Positions 21,115-33,200 of a stretch of DNA of 64,000 bases are shown piece after piece (positions within the stretch are counted from its first letter, which is position 1; every line of letters begins with the position of its first letter). Both the position numbers and the translations under genes were made by a program. The notes under the pieces are model-generated. The model was not told the origin of the DNA. It was given only the letters and a program-made list of their open reading frames with translations, and did no database searches. The stretch comes from Raffaelea ambrosiae (Eukaryota > Ascomycota > Sordariomycetes > Ophiostomatales > Ophiostomataceae), in contig PCDI01000005.1 of NCBI GenBank assembly GCA_002778195.1, positions 1,803,690-1,867,689 on the forward strand, written 5' to 3'.

Positions 21115-23128
21115 GGCGAAGTGCGGAGAGATGGTGTGTGTGGGAGGGAGCGAGAGGGGGGGGGGGAGAGAGAGAGAGAGATAAAAAAGAGAGCTGCTTG
21201 GAGGGAAGCGAGCAGGTGGAGTGCTTCTTCACTTTCTTAACCAGCGATGTGGCAGAACAGACGAGCACACGACGTCTTGTCAGGGCGTGGTGGAAAGACT
21301 CCAGGGAAAGCCTGAAAGGATAGGCGGCAATGGGTGAGAGGACAATGTTATGTTCCAAGTGGGACAGAAGGCCTTTGCACAGACCTGGCGGTTATGGCAC
21401 AATTCGAGAATGTCGACAAAAGGCCCGGGCAAGGTGGAGGAACAGTGAAGAGCAGCGAAGAGCAGCGAGGCAGGGTGAGGCAGAGCGAGAAGGATAGAGA
21501 TGGAGAGGGGGGGAAGACAAAATAGCGGGCAGGGGGGCAGGCCGGGAAACATTTAAAGGATGACGGACGCTACGCTTTGCCGGACATATCCTCCCTCTTG
21601 GGATCTGGCTTGGTAAGACGTCGAGAGCCCCGAAATGCGCCGTTCCTCTTCCGTGGAATCACTCGATTGCGAGGGAACAAGCCTCTGCCCTCGTCCTTCG
21701 CCAATGCTCTTTCTGGTCTTCCTGTTCTTTCTATTCTATCGTCTTCTTTTACGGAACACAGGCTGCTCTTTCATGCACCCAGAGGCACTCCTCGCCTCTC
21801 CATTATTAATTGCCTGGACGAGGCCAAGGGCAGGGACAACAGACTCCCAACACAGCCAAGGGGTCGAGACAGGCTTGGTATAATTCGAAATACGCACTGT
21901 ACTTATGTGCATATTTTGCGTGTATACACAGTGCTTTACAGTGTATCACGTCCTTCGTCGACGGAGAGGTGCAATGTCGCAAGATGTCGTGGCATTGGTC
22001 AGGAGGCGCCGTAGTCGATTGCGCCATCGTGCTGGCCACTGCAAAATGTGGACGGGTGGAAAAGCTTGCGATCACGACATCTGCGCTAGACCGTTTTGGG
22101 TACGAAAAGAGCAGCCTGTGGGGTGCGGCAGTCGGACAAGTCCTGGCAGGAGCCCTCGCAAGCCGGGCAATCTGGAGATTTAGATTTTGTAAGATTTCGT
22201 AGCATTCCCGCTTTGAAGCACGTCGCAGAAGGATTTGAATTGGCATTTATGGTTATCCCGTGTAGTCCGTCGAAGACACGAACATACGAGGAAACGAAGA
22301 GACGGAGAGACGAAGGAACGAAGGTATCGGGTGCTTGTACTGGTCACGTGATGCGAATCGACACATACATAGTAACTACTCCTTGCTATGTACGCAGTAG
22401 CCCTCCAATTTCTTGCGTCCTACCCTCTCCGGCAACTCCAGCAACCCCAGCAAGCTTCAACTCTGGTTCTGCGAGACGACAATGCCGGCTGCCATGTCCC
22501 CGGCTGGCACCTGCTGCACTCTTCTGGCTGGGCACCACACACAGCCGGCAAGCAGCATATCCTAGAGCATGAACTGGCTGAGACCGGCCGGTCTGGTTCC
22601 TCCTTCTTCCTGCTGCCGCCCATTGTGTGGCAAAACTGCGGGTTGCTCTGCGCGTCTGCAGCCACGGGGTGATCGCGATCACGTGGTGATTGTCTGCCCA
22701 CTGTTTAGTGATGGAAGCGCCGAGACTCCAGTCGGGTCTGGGGATTCCACACTATTCCAGCAGTTGCGCAGGTGTCAGCAGTCGCATCTTTGCTCCCTGT
22801 CGGGGCACTGGCAGACTGCCAGAGTCCATTTACGCGCTGGCACTGGCACTGGCGTGTTTCTGCCATAATTTCCCCCTCTTGTCGTGTTCCAGTTGTATTT
22901 GTAGTTACAATTCATCTTTTTTTCAAATTTTCAATTTTTTTTTTCACTTTATCTTATTTAAATTTTTATATTTTTTTTCCACCAGCTTGGCGTTTGTTAG
23001 CTGCACTAGTGGGGTAAGGACCAAGGGCTTCCCCCCTCACAATCGACATCTGCCATCTGACATCGGACCAGGTGCTCCAGGTGCTCCAGCTTCCCTGCCC
23101 CTCCCGCTGCACAACCGAGCCCTGCAAC
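21115..23128. other. Divergent intergenic region, PAPS reductase / phosphoserine phosphatase
   Basis: This 2.0-kb region lies between two start codons. It has a G/A-rich tract at 21150-21185, the sites listed separately, and a very AT-rich block at 22895-22985 just before the phosphatase leader. The open frames within it overlap on both strands and resemble nothing known. Confidence 0.55.
22344..22351. promoter_or_regulatory. TCACGTGA palindrome (Cbf1-type site)
   Basis: This perfect 8-bp palindrome is the optimal site for fungal Cbf1-type factors that act with Met4/CYS-3 on sulfur genes. A second CACGTG core lies at 22680-22685. It sits in the region shared by the PAPS reductase and serine genes. 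Function is inferred. Confidence 0.45.
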
Positions 23129-24718
23129 ATGTCGGACACGACCAAGCCGATACTGGCCAAGCCGCCGCTGGCGTCCTCGACATCCTTTTCTCTGGAGCTG
23201 CCGCCAAACCGCCGCCGCCAGGATCACGATATCCGCCCGGCAAGCCACTACGGCATCGACGAGGTCATTGAGGATGGCGCCGACGACGTGACGCCCCAGC
23301 CGCCCAGCAGGGCCGCCCAGGGGCATCGCTCGCACTCGGGAGCCAGCGCTACGAAGCCACAGATCCCGCGGCGCTTCAGCGGCGTGCCCGACCCCCTTGC
23401 GCCGCCCACCGTGGTCGACAGCGGCATCGCCCACGATCTGATCCATGTCAATTGCACGCCGCTGCCCGGCGTGGGCAGCGAGGGGGACCGCCTGGTGGCC
23501 ACCATTTTCTACAAGGGCCACGACCACTACCGCACGCCCCAGACGAGCGCCGCCGCCAACGACGCCCCTGCGGCCTCTGCCGGCCAGGCCGCCGACACGG
23601 CCGCTCCAGGCGCCGCGCAGCAGGCCACGGCTGGCTCGCAGCAGGCTCCAGGCGCCCCCAGCGCCACCGAACTCGACAGCTTCCCAATGGAATGGCCGCC
23701 GGCCGACCCAGAACCGCCGCGGGACGGCTTGTACGGCTCCTACGTCAGCCCCATCTGCATTGCCGCCTTCCTGCACCTGATGTCGACCTTCCCGCACCGC
23801 GCCCCGATGGAGAGCGAGGACGGCGCCGACTCGGCCGCCTCCTACTCCAGCGGGTACGGATCCAACCTCAAGGCCGGCCACCGCTATCTCGACAGCGCCA
23901 CCCAGCCCCATGTCGTCGAGGTGGTGCTGAGCCCGGCCCCGGCCTTGGCGCTGTCCGACCTGCGCCGCCACGAGCAGCTGTACCGCTTTGAGCGCGAATG
24001 GAGCGTCGAGGTCATCCTGCAGCCCGACACGCTGTGGCGCCGCCACCCGCGTCTGGTCGTCTTCGACATGGACAGCACGCTGATCACCCAGGAGGTCATC
24101 GACATGCTGGCCGAGGCCGTCACCCCGGACGTAGCCGCGCGCGTGGCCGAGATCACCCACCGCGCCATGGCTGGCGAGCTCAACTTCGAGTCGGCCTTCC
24201 GCGAGCGCGTACGCCTCCTCACCGGCCTGTCGGCCACCCTCTTTGACGATCTTCGCCCGCAACTGGACGTGACCAACGGCGTGCCCGCTCTGCTACGCGC
24301 CCTCCGCCGGCTCGGTGTCAAAACTGCCGTTCTGAGCGGCGGCTTCCAGCCGCTGACTGGCTGGCTGGCTGGCCAACTCGGCATCAACCACGCCCACGCC
24401 AACCACGTTGTCATCAGCAGCGACAACCGTCTGACGGGCGAGGTGACGGGCGCCATTGTGGGTCGCGAGCGGAAGTGCGAGCTCCTGCAGCAGATTGCCA
24501 AGGAGGAAGGCATTGACCTGTCCCAGGTCGTTGCTGTGGGCGACGGTGCCAACGATCTGCTCATGCTGGATGCTGCCGGTCTTGGGGTGGCCTGGCACGC
24601 CAAGCCCCTCGTCCAACTCGAGGCCAATGCTCGCCTGAACCGCCCATCTCTGCTCGACCTTCTGTACCTTTTCGGCTTCACCAGCAAGGAGATTGCGCTG
24701 CTCTCGGCCGACGAGTAA
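23129..24718 (+). CDS. Phosphoserine phosphatase
   Basis: This enzyme catalyses the last step of serine synthesis, hydrolysing O-phosphoserine. The protein is 529 residues, longer than yeast Ser2 (about 310). The extra N-terminal half (residues 1-300) is partly Ala/Pro/Gln-rich and resembles the regulatory region seen in filamentous fungi. The haloacid-dehalogenase core is intact: motif I DMDST at residues 313-317 (nucleophile Asp313, general acid Asp315), motif II SGGF, and motif IV GDGAND at 471-476. No intron is needed. The frame is open further upstream, but the first ATG is at 23129 after an AT-rich leader. It forms a divergent pair with PAPS reductase; serine is the carbon skeleton for cysteine, so joint control would make sense. 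Confidence 0.95.
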   Translation: MSDTTKPILAKPPLASSTSFSLELPPNRRRQDHDIRPASHYGIDEVIEDGADDVTPQPPSRAAQGHRSHSGASATKPQIPRRFSGVPDPLAPPTVVDSGIAHDLIHVNCTPLPGVGSEGDRLVATIFYKGHDHYRTPQTSAAANDAPAASAGQAADTAAPGAAQQATAGSQQAPGAPSATELDSFPMEWPPADPEPPRDGLYGSYVSPICIAAFLHLMSTFPHRAPMESEDGADSAASYSSGYGSNLKAGHRYLDSATQPHVVEVVLSPAPALALSDLRRHEQLYRFEREWSVEVILQPDTLWRRHPRLVVFDMDSTLITQEVIDMLAEAVTPDVAARVAEITHRAMAGELNFESAFRERVRLLTGLSATLFDDLRPQLDVTNGVPALLRALRRLGVKTAVLSGGFQPLTGWLAGQLGINHAHANHVVISSDNRLTGEVTGAIVGRERKCELLQQIAKEEGIDLSQVVAVGDGANDLLMLDAAGLGVAWHAKPLVQLEANARLNRPSLLDLLYLFGFTSKEIALLSADE

Positions 24719-25243
24719 GAGCCGTCGGCGGCCGCACAGAACAACATGGAGACAAGAGTCACGCAATGAGACTTGTTCAACAGGCCAGCCCTTGCCGCTA
24801 GCTGTGCATGGTAGGGGGGTCCTTTTGTTATGATGACCGAGACAGCCTGGATATACCAATGTCGGCAATTTGCTTGGACTGGTCAACCCTGGACAGAGCC
24901 AGTCCAGCGTGAAACGGGGACAGGGAGGAAGGGGGGAGGCAGAGTGGCTGAGCATAAGGAGCGGAAGTGGGAAATGGAACAGAACATGGAGGAGGAAAAC
25001 AGACACATGAACGAAGAAAGAAGGGAGGATGGCAAGAAAATTCAAATATTCAAAGCTGTGTATCACACCGTGGTCTCCGCGGTTGTCCACTCGTCCACCT
25101 GTTCACCCCGTTCGCAACCCTGAGGCAACGTCCAAAGCAAACTCCAAAATCAAACCCAGAAAAGCACGACGGCTTGTCGGCGAAGATTCTCGCCCCTTAC
25201 ACACGCTCATCTCGTTAAAGAGTCCGCCAAGGGTATCTATCTG
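24719..25243. other. Intergenic region between convergent genes
   Basis: This is the 3' flank of phosphoserine phosphatase and the Nudix gene. A purine-rich tract lies at 24915-25035. No gene is seen. Confidence 0.6.
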
Positions 25244-26221
25244 TCAGGATCCGACACCAGATCTCCTCATATCTTGCTTCACTTTCCACATGGCCTCGCG
25301 CTCTGAGGAAAACCGCAGCCGATGATCGGCCTCGTCAAACCCCACCCACTCCGCGCACAAGTCCTCGTGGTCTTCTTGGGCGCCCGGTCCCATGGGTGCC
25401 GTGGAGTCGGCAAATGCTGCAAAAAAGAACACTGTCTTGATCGTGTCCGGGGTTGCCGCTTGCAGGTCGGGGTATTGAACAATGCCAATGAGCTCGTTGT
25501 TGGGCAGGTTAGATGTCAACTTTGGGTCTGCTGCGGCCTCAGCCACCGCTGAGGCAACAATGGAAATTGGCCTCGGCTGGCCACTTCCGTTGGCCTGGGC
25601 CATCCTCCTCGAGACGTTGTTACTTTGGTCATTTTGTTTGTCCCTGGCTGTATCTGTGTCTGCGCATGTGCCTTCGTCCGTGCCTCCACTTCCATTCTCG
25701 CCTTTGCAGTCGCTGTCTGGGTCCCGTACGTCAATGGCAGCCCCAGGTCTTCCCCGGGGGTAGCCATTGCTTCCGAGCCGTTCAGGCATTGGTGACGGAA
25801 GATCTGGACCAACGGCATGACCGGTGCCGCGCGGGCTTATAGGATCGGCCAAGAACCCAGCTGATCTTGGCGACAAAGACGATGCACTGGCAGAGTCGTT
25901 CTCTTCTGGTGCTGGCTTGGTTGAGCGTGTGCGGACTGTGAGAGGAAGCAAAGTGGCGCGAACGCCCGTCTCCTCATATGTTTCTCTCAAGGCAGCTGCG
26001 TGCAGGCTTTCGCCGATGTTCTTGCGGCCTTTTGGCAGCTGCCAAATGCCGAGGCGCTTATTGAAAATGATCAGAACCCTGGCAGCACATACGTCGACAC
26101 AAACCGTACCGCAGGATATGGTACATCGCTCAGACGATATGAAGGTCATTTCCCTGTTGATGAAGTCCATGTCCAAAGGCTGCTTGCCCGCACTATCACG
26201 GCAAATAATTGACGCCACCAT
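25244..26221 (-). CDS. Nudix hydrolase with long disordered insert
   Basis: Nudix enzymes hydrolyse nucleoside diphosphates linked to another group. A complete Nudix box is present, with the usual spacing: Gly65, Glu71, Arg79-Glu80 and Glu83-Glu84-x-Gly86. It is preceded by FNKRLGIWQLPKG, which is typical of the diphosphoinositol/diadenosine polyphosphate-type subgroup. The fold is then interrupted at about residue 95 by roughly 135 residues rich in Ser, Gly, Pro and Asp. It resumes with IGIVQYPDLQ, a run of hydrophobic strands (TVFFFAAFAD) and AEWVGFDEAD. I chose the ATG at 26221 (325 residues) because it has a good context and directly precedes the conserved region. The frame is open to an ATG at 26503, so a 94-residue N-terminal extension is possible. 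The substrate is not predictable. Confidence 0.85.
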   Translation of the reverse strand: MVASIICRDSAGKQPLDMDFINREMTFISSERCTISCGTVCVDVCAARVLIIFNKRLGIWQLPKGRKNIGESLHAAALRETYEETGVRATLLPLTVRTRSTKPAPEENDSASASSLSPRSAGFLADPISPRGTGHAVGPDLPSPMPERLGSNGYPRGRPGAAIDVRDPDSDCKGENGSGGTDEGTCADTDTARDKQNDQSNNVSRRMAQANGSGQPRPISIVASAVAEAAADPKLTSNLPNNELIGIVQYPDLQAATPDTIKTVFFFAAFADSTAPMGPGAQEDHEDLCAEWVGFDEADHRLRFSSEREAMWKVKQDMRRSGVGS

Positions 26222-27308
26222 TATGGCTCGACGTGGCGGGCTTGCAAGAAGGCTCTTTAAGCACCCGGTAGTCCTGTGTGATGGGGTGTGGCGAGTTTTG
26301 TAGCCGGACACGATAAGAACGTTGCAGAGATGCAGGCGGCGATGCTGTTGAGCCAGGCACCGATGCGCTGGCGCCAGACGAGCCCCTCTCGGGTCTGTTC
26401 TTGTAGCAGCACGGGGTACTGTGTGAGATACGCAATGCTGACCAAGGTTGTGGTTTTTAAAAGTTCGGCGGCAACAGCTGACGGCCAGGAAGATAGACGA
26501 CATTGAGGGGGTGGTATTGATTGAATCAACCCTTGCTAGTGCGGGTTGTCAAGACTAGATACGGCATCGATTCTTATGCATTATCGTTTCTCTGCCTGGA
26601 CAGCCCAGTGGATGCCTGCTCGTGCCTCTGTGTGTGTGCTTGTGCTTGTGTGTGTGTGTGTGTGCTTGCGTGCCAGTGTGTATTACCGGTGCTTGATAGT
26701 GGTTACCGGTGTACGCCGGTGCATACCAGGGTGTGCCCGTGAGTACCAGCAAGATATGTCGGTGTACGAGCTGTACCGCTGTGTGCCTGCAGTGCGCCTT
26801 TTGTGGGTAGTATTGGTTCGATGAAAGCGAAGAGCTTTGGTAAAGCAGCTTGCCGTCTCGTGCAACGAGCAGGGAGAAGCCCTCCAAAAGTGCGTGGTCG
26901 TGAATGGGATTGACAGTGAACTCAACCCGGGAACAAAGCAGAGTGGCTGTTTCGGAGGACCTGTGCAGACCCTTTTGTTAACCGCATCTCTATGGCCTGA
27001 GGCTTGCCGTCGTGGGCCACGTCCTACTATGAACGCGAGTAGCGGCTGCTGTTGTGTAGCACAGGCACGACTCGCCCACTCGGATAGATTCTGGTTGGTA
27101 GGCGCGGAAGGTGGAGTGAGAGAACAGGGATGCTGTGGGGATGAGTGAGAGGGTCGGGTGGTTTGGGTGCAGGACATGACGAAGGAACTGGCATGGCAGC
27201 AGACTGGGTGGGCTAGCAGCAGAGGGAGGGCAACCGTTGAAGACGGCGAATCGGGAAGTCTTGGGCGAAGAGGTGGGATGTGGCTGCATTTGGGGGCAGA
27301 GGGGCATG

Positions 27309-27340
27309 TATTCGAGTGTATTCGAGTGTATTCGAGCGTG
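27309..27340. repeat. 10-bp tandem repeat
   Basis: Three copies of TTCGAGTGTA (the last one changed) lie head to tail. Confidence 0.8.
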
Positions 27341-27930
27341 CCTGGGAGTGTGCCTGGGTGTGGTTATTGGGTGTAATCTGGGGTGTCTGCGTCTGCGTGT
27401 GATAGCGCGGGTTTGCTAGAAGGATGATGTATGCAGCTTCGGGTGTAAGTGCCTGTGGCGGTGGGTTTCTGTTTGCAAGACTTGACCAGGAAGACACGGA
27501 TATAATATGCACGGATATAATATGGGGACTACGGGGAGACATGGGGGTGCAGGGCCAGACGGACGAGAACAGAGGAGGAAAAAGCAGATATGCAAGCCAA
27601 CCGTTTCACGATAAACAATGTCCCACCAGATGTCTCTCTTCGTGGCCATCCTCGGGATGGCCTCCCCTCTTCCGGGACGCAGTTCCTTCTCCAGATGCAC
27701 TGCTTGCGTCCACCTGCCACACCCTCTTCCCGTTCTTGTTTGTTGTCGGCGGCAGGAGGGGCAGGGAAGCAACTCGGATGCAAAAACCACACGTTCAATA
27801 GCGGGCGGGGGGCCGCTGTTGCTCTGCCACGTCTGCCCGGGCCAGCTGAGCGAGCCAAGCAAGGCTGCTGGGCGGGTCCCCGGCGGCACGGCCAGAAGTG
27901 CGAGTTCCCGTATTAGACAGACGCAGCCTG

Positions 27931-27983
27931 GCAAGACACAGTCCGGCAGGACACAGTCCGGCAGGACACAGTCCGGCAAGACA
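27931..27983. repeat. 15-bp tandem repeat
   Basis: Three and a half copies of GCARGACACAGTCCG. Confidence 0.9.
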
Positions 27984-29034
27984 GGGCAGAGAGGCTACCA
28001 CGAGCTTGGATAGGTAGGTGACCACAGCTGAGAGGAGCAGACAGGTGCCCGTAACAGGAAGTAAGGAGAGACGAGACGAAAACGAAGAAGAGAATACGGC
28101 CAAGACCCAGAGACCAGTCGGGTCGGCAGCTGGGTGTTCACCAGACAGAGCGGCAGGAAGCGCTGGCTTGGCAGCACAGGCTTGAGGTGGCCACCGGCCG
28201 CCCCTGCAAAGCAGGCTAGGGAGGGTATAACTGGCTTGCAAGTGTCCATTATAGCCCATGGCGAACAAGGCCAGCAGGCGGCAGGGAGAGTCCCTTGGCT
28301 ACCGTGCCTGCAGTGGACCGGTCTGAACATGAGCACAACCGGGGTGGCCCACAGCAGCACTCGACAGCAGCACTCGGCAACCAGGCAGCAGGGCCTGAGA
28401 GGGGGGGGGGCCCTTTCCCTCGCTCGCCTGGCTGCGCCCGTTTGGCTGCGCTCGCTTGGCTGCGCCAATGGCAGGGCCCGAGGCAACCAGACACTGCTGC
28501 AGCACAGCAGCAGAGGGCCAACGACGGGCACGCTGTGCCGGATGCAGACGAGGACCAGGACCGGCTCGGCAAACAGCCAGACGCATCCCATCGCCAGTTT
28601 CGCACCAGTCTCGCACCAGTCTTGCGCCACTCTCGCCCTCCAGCGCTGACCGGTCACGACGCAGACACGTGGAGCCAGCGACAAGCCGTGTCCTGGGCCC
28701 GCAGGCCCTGTCGTGGCTCCGTGGCTCCGTGGCTCGTCCTCGCCAGTGGTGCGTCCCCTCTTGGCTGGCTGCTTGGACCGGTGAGACTGAGCGTTGACGT
28801 GCGCAGCCGCAAAAGACGCCAAAGACGCCCGTGTGCGGGCGCGTGATGTGACCGCCTAGCCTGGTACCGCCCTACTGCCCTGACCGGTTGGGCAGGTCTG
28901 CACAGCGTTGCAGTGGCTGGACCCTCCCGCTTACCCGGCGCCTGGCGAGCCAAAGCTGCTCTGTGCGGTTCCCCCTCTCCTCGAGGTCAGGTCTGTTCCA
29001 AGGAGGACGGGGCGGTTCGGTGCCTCTGTGTGTT

Positions 29035-29090
29035 CATGTGTGTTCATGTGTGTCCATGTTGTCCATGTTGTCCATGTTGTCCATGCTGTG
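29035..29090. repeat. 9-bp tandem repeat
   Basis: GTGTTCATGT units grade into four copies of TTGTCCATG. Confidence 0.85.
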
Positions 29091-30284
29091 CCCCCTGTTA
29101 TGGCAGGCGGCTTCGTGGGTTGCACGACGCGCGCATGGATGCGGCGAGTAGTGAGAGAGCAGCATCGAGTGGCTGGGGGCTGAAGAGAGGGAGGGTTAGA
29201 TGCTGAGTATGCGGGATGTGGGCATGTACGAGTGCAACATACATAATGGCTACGGACTACGAGTAACAGAAACTACTCGTACGTAGCGCGGGAGCAGCTT
29301 GGCTGACCTGACCTGTTGCGGAAGGAACGGCCGATCAAAAAAAAAAAGGCCCAAAGCATCATCTGCTCCCGGGCCTATTCCACTTTTGATCCGCACATAG
29401 GCCACCACCCGGACAACTGCCCGGTGGCTGCTATGCCAACGTCGAGCAGCCTGTTGCACAGCGTCTAACCACATTGCTCGGTCAAGCTACCGGTCAGGCT
29501 GGTCAAGACGCATTCTCGGCGCACTCTCGCGGCTCCCTGCTGGTGGGAGGCGTCGGCGGCCGCCCGTGTCAGCACTCGCTCAAAAAGAATACGCACAGAA
29601 AGAACACGCGCGATACGAGACAAGAAAAAAACACAGCGTGACCAAAGGAGGACAGAAAGAGCCAAAAGAGCCAAGTTGTGCACAGGGCCAAAAAAAGAAG
29701 TGAAAGTCGTATGCCAACTCTCGATCATATGCCAACTCTCCGAGTCGCGCATTGTACATCGCTATTATACATGAAGCTGTCGTGTCTCTACAAGAATCGT
29801 ATAGGTCGTACAGAAAAGCCAGCTGGCTGAAACAGGTAAAACTATGCTCCCTCGTGATGCCCACCCGTCGGGCCCTGCATCGTTGTATATCCATCCAAAC
29901 GCCTAGCAATGCTGAGTATGCCGATATTTTGCGATTACATCCGTCGTTTCATCAACGTGGCCCATCTCCAGCATGAAAAAAAAAACCCATAAGCAAGAAC
30001 CAAATAAGAAGAGGAGGAGGAAGAAGAGGAAACAAGAAGGGAAAATAAGAAGAAGGAGAAGAAGGAGAAGAAGGAGAGAAGAAGAAATAAAAAGGCGGGA
30101 AGGAGGATGGGAGTATATATGCAAGAGCATAAATGGAAACCGAGGTTGAGAAATGCGATGGGAAAGGGCGGAGAAAGAGGCAGCGAAGAGAAAAGGAAGC
30201 AAAAAAAAAAAAAAGCCAAGGGAACTGAACTGCCCCAAGACCCCAAGAATCAGCAGCGAGGTCCGGCAGAACAAGGACATCACT

Positions 30285-33200
30285 TCAGGCCGCCGCCATC
30301 AGCGGTGCTCGCCGCCCGCTAGGCCGATTGGTGAGTTCCGTGTAGCGTCGAACACGATGAATGCCCAGCCGCCGGTCGTCGCCAAAAGTTCCCGTCGCAA
30401 AGATCCAGCGAGAGCGTGCAGAGGCGTGGGGGCCAACCCCGAGCTGGCTGCGCAGCGTCTCCTTGCTCCGCGCGTTCTTAAACGCCGGCTCGCGCATGAG
30501 GTCATCGCCGGTGCAGAAGCTGAGGACCTCCGCAATGCACGTCACCGCGTGCGGAAGCCGCAAGTCCCGCCGACCGGGCAACAGGGCAACCAGGCAGAGA
30601 AAGTAGAGCACCAGCAGTGCCAGGACAAAGCCATAGAGAACCATGTTCGGAGTCATGCGCACCTCGCCGCTCGAAGGTATGGTCAGTGCGAGAAACAAGC
30701 CACCGGCCAGCGCAGGCAGAAATGCAAACACCGTGGTCATCAGCGACAGGCCCGCCACGCGCCAGTGTCGGTTGCGCATAGCATGCCATGCACTCTGCAG
30801 GGGCAGACACGCGGCATAGTCCGCTAGGATTGACGCTTCTGGTTGGACCCCCCCGGCATTCTTGGAGAGCGCTGCCCACGGCTGCAGGATCCGCATAGAC
30901 AAGTCCAGGCTACAAAACAGCAGATACATGATCTGGCCCAGGAGGGCTGGCAAGAAGCTGTACAGGAAGTTGCCGCCAGAGAAGGCACCCGCTGCCGGGA
31001 CGACCCGGACCTGCGCCGGGAACCCGGCCCTGATGCTGGTAGAGGGCAGAAACGACACAATGAACAGCGCCAGCAGCAGAGCGAAGGCTGTCAAGACGAA
31101 CCCCACGACCTGGCTGCTGCGTAGACACCATGGAAGATACCGATAGCGCACTTGTTCCGAGTGCGGCGACAATGTTTGCGCCTCGACATCCGTCTCGTCG
31201 CCAGAAGGCCTCCTCTTCGCGTCCCATCTCGGGGTGGCCGGCGTGTCTCGTCGCTGGTCCGGCGCATGCTGATGGAGCCACGCGTCTTCGAGCACCTCTG
31301 TCCCGATCCCATGCCACGTGTCACTGGTGCGCCCATCTCGCCATGCCCAGTAGCCCAGCTTGTCCATAGTCCGGCGGTGGAGAGCCTTCCGCAGCTCACT
31401 GCGAGTCGACAGCAGTTCAGAGCCGCGGTAGTCTTCTGTCGTGCGGCTGTGTGAGGCCAGCGCGACAAAGTCGGCGATGGACCGCGGGTCCCAGATGAGA
31501 CCGGTCTGTCGCTTGCGCCAGTAAGCCGCTATCATGGCAGCCGCAACCACAAGCAGCACATAGAAAGCAACAAGGGTCCACGCCACCCCCTGTACGGTCG
31601 CCCAGCGCCACTGGTCATCGACCAGGACGACAGAGAACAGAGCGCTCTGGATTGGCACGGCAAAGTTCATCAGCCAGATGGTCACCAGCGGCACGCTGAG
31701 CTGCCACGGATCAACTCGGAGCACCTGTGGCCATAGAAATGAGCGCGGGTACAGACTGTCAAAGATTGCCGCGTTGCGGTTGTCGGGCCGCACGTGGCCG
31801 GATGCCTCCATGCGCGCAAACGGCCTGATGCGCACAATGGCCAATGCCACAGACTGCGCATACAGAAGCACGATGCCGGCAAGAATCTGAGGCAGGATGC
31901 GGAAGACGAAGTATTGGCCGCCGTAGATGCTGCCGCTGTAACCAACAAGCCCCTTGTGAACCTCGGAATATATAGCGCTAAACATGAGCCCGGCAATCAT
32001 CAGGAGACACAGCACGATCAGAAGACCCAGAGAGGGAGCGCGAAGGATGGCCGGCTTAAAGTCGGGCGACGGAAACACCAACTGGGCCTGGGGCGAAAAG
32101 TGCTTCTTGTCGAGGTAGATCCAGGAGTCCTTGAGCTGGCCGGTAGGCAGAGACGACCGCGCAGCCAGGGCGTCGGTGTGCACCAGTGTCGACAGTGACG
32201 AGGCATTTGAGCCCTGGCGATCGCATGGCTGCTGCTGGGTGCGCAGGTAGTGCTCGCCGTGCTCATTGTGCAGACTGCGCCCGTTGGGCAGAACGTGTGA
32301 ATGGTCGCCGCCTAGACCTTGTAGACCGTGAGAGTGGCGATCATCACGGAGACCAGTGGGGTCCGTTGTAATGATTGGGTTTCCCGGGTTCCCAGGGCCC
32401 GGCTCAGGGAAGCCCACACGGCTGCCATCGCCCCCACGACTCTGCCCGTACAGGCCCACGGAGCGGCGACGGTCGGGACTCGCAGCATAAACCGGCTGGG
32501 GTAAGGCAGGAGGGGGGGGGAGTGCTGCGGTGGCGGCGGTGTCGATGCCGCGGCCATGGGGTGCGATGGAGCCGTAGTATCCTTGGCCTTCATCGTACAT
32601 GTGTCTCGAGGAGTAGATGTCGATGTTGTTGGTGTTGTCGGTGTTGGTGCTGTTGGTGTTGTTGATGTTGCTGGTGTTGTGGCCACCACCGCCGCCGCTG
32701 CTGGCATGGCTGCTGCTCTCCCCGACAACGCTAGGTGATGAAGGCACGTTTCCAGTCAGAGCGTCCAGAGCATACAGTATGTAAGGAGTGTCGTCCACAC
32801 CGGGGGTCACGTTGCAAGCCTCGCGGGCCAGCGAGTCCTTGAAGTTGTGTTCGGCGGCGCCGGGGAAGGCGGTGGCCAGCGTGCCGGCAACGTTGAGCGG
32901 GTTGGCCGAGGCCATGGTGTCGCCCTGGACGGGTCGCTCGGTGAGGTCCCCAGCACTGTCGGGGCGGATGGCGCTCAGAAAGCCGCCGAAGATCTCCTGG
33001 TCGTGCCCGGCCACCCGAGGTGTTGCCTGTGCTGCCTGTTCAGCCGGGGCCGCATATATGCCACGTCCGTAGCCAGGCGTGGAGAGCTGTCGACCATACA
33101 AGCGGTCTGGGCCGTAGAGGTTGTTGGTTGTGCTGGTGGCGTCGGTGGTCCAAGTCCGGCCGGACGGCGGCGTTGGAGCGGGCGGGATAAATGGCGGCCC

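Larger units (their letters stand above)
26222..30284. other. Repeat-rich gene desert
   Basis: In these 4 kb no gene is supported. Overlapping open frames on both strands have no family resemblance. The region holds a GT microsatellite (about 26636-26665), several minisatellites listed separately, copies of TACGAGTA/TACTCGTA at 29258 and 29274, and an almost pure purine stretch at about 30000-30110. Confidence 0.55.

Noticed and set aside
23006..24262. 418-codon minus-strand frame opposite phosphoserine phosphatase
   Set aside because: Antisense shadow; the plus strand has the HAD motifs.
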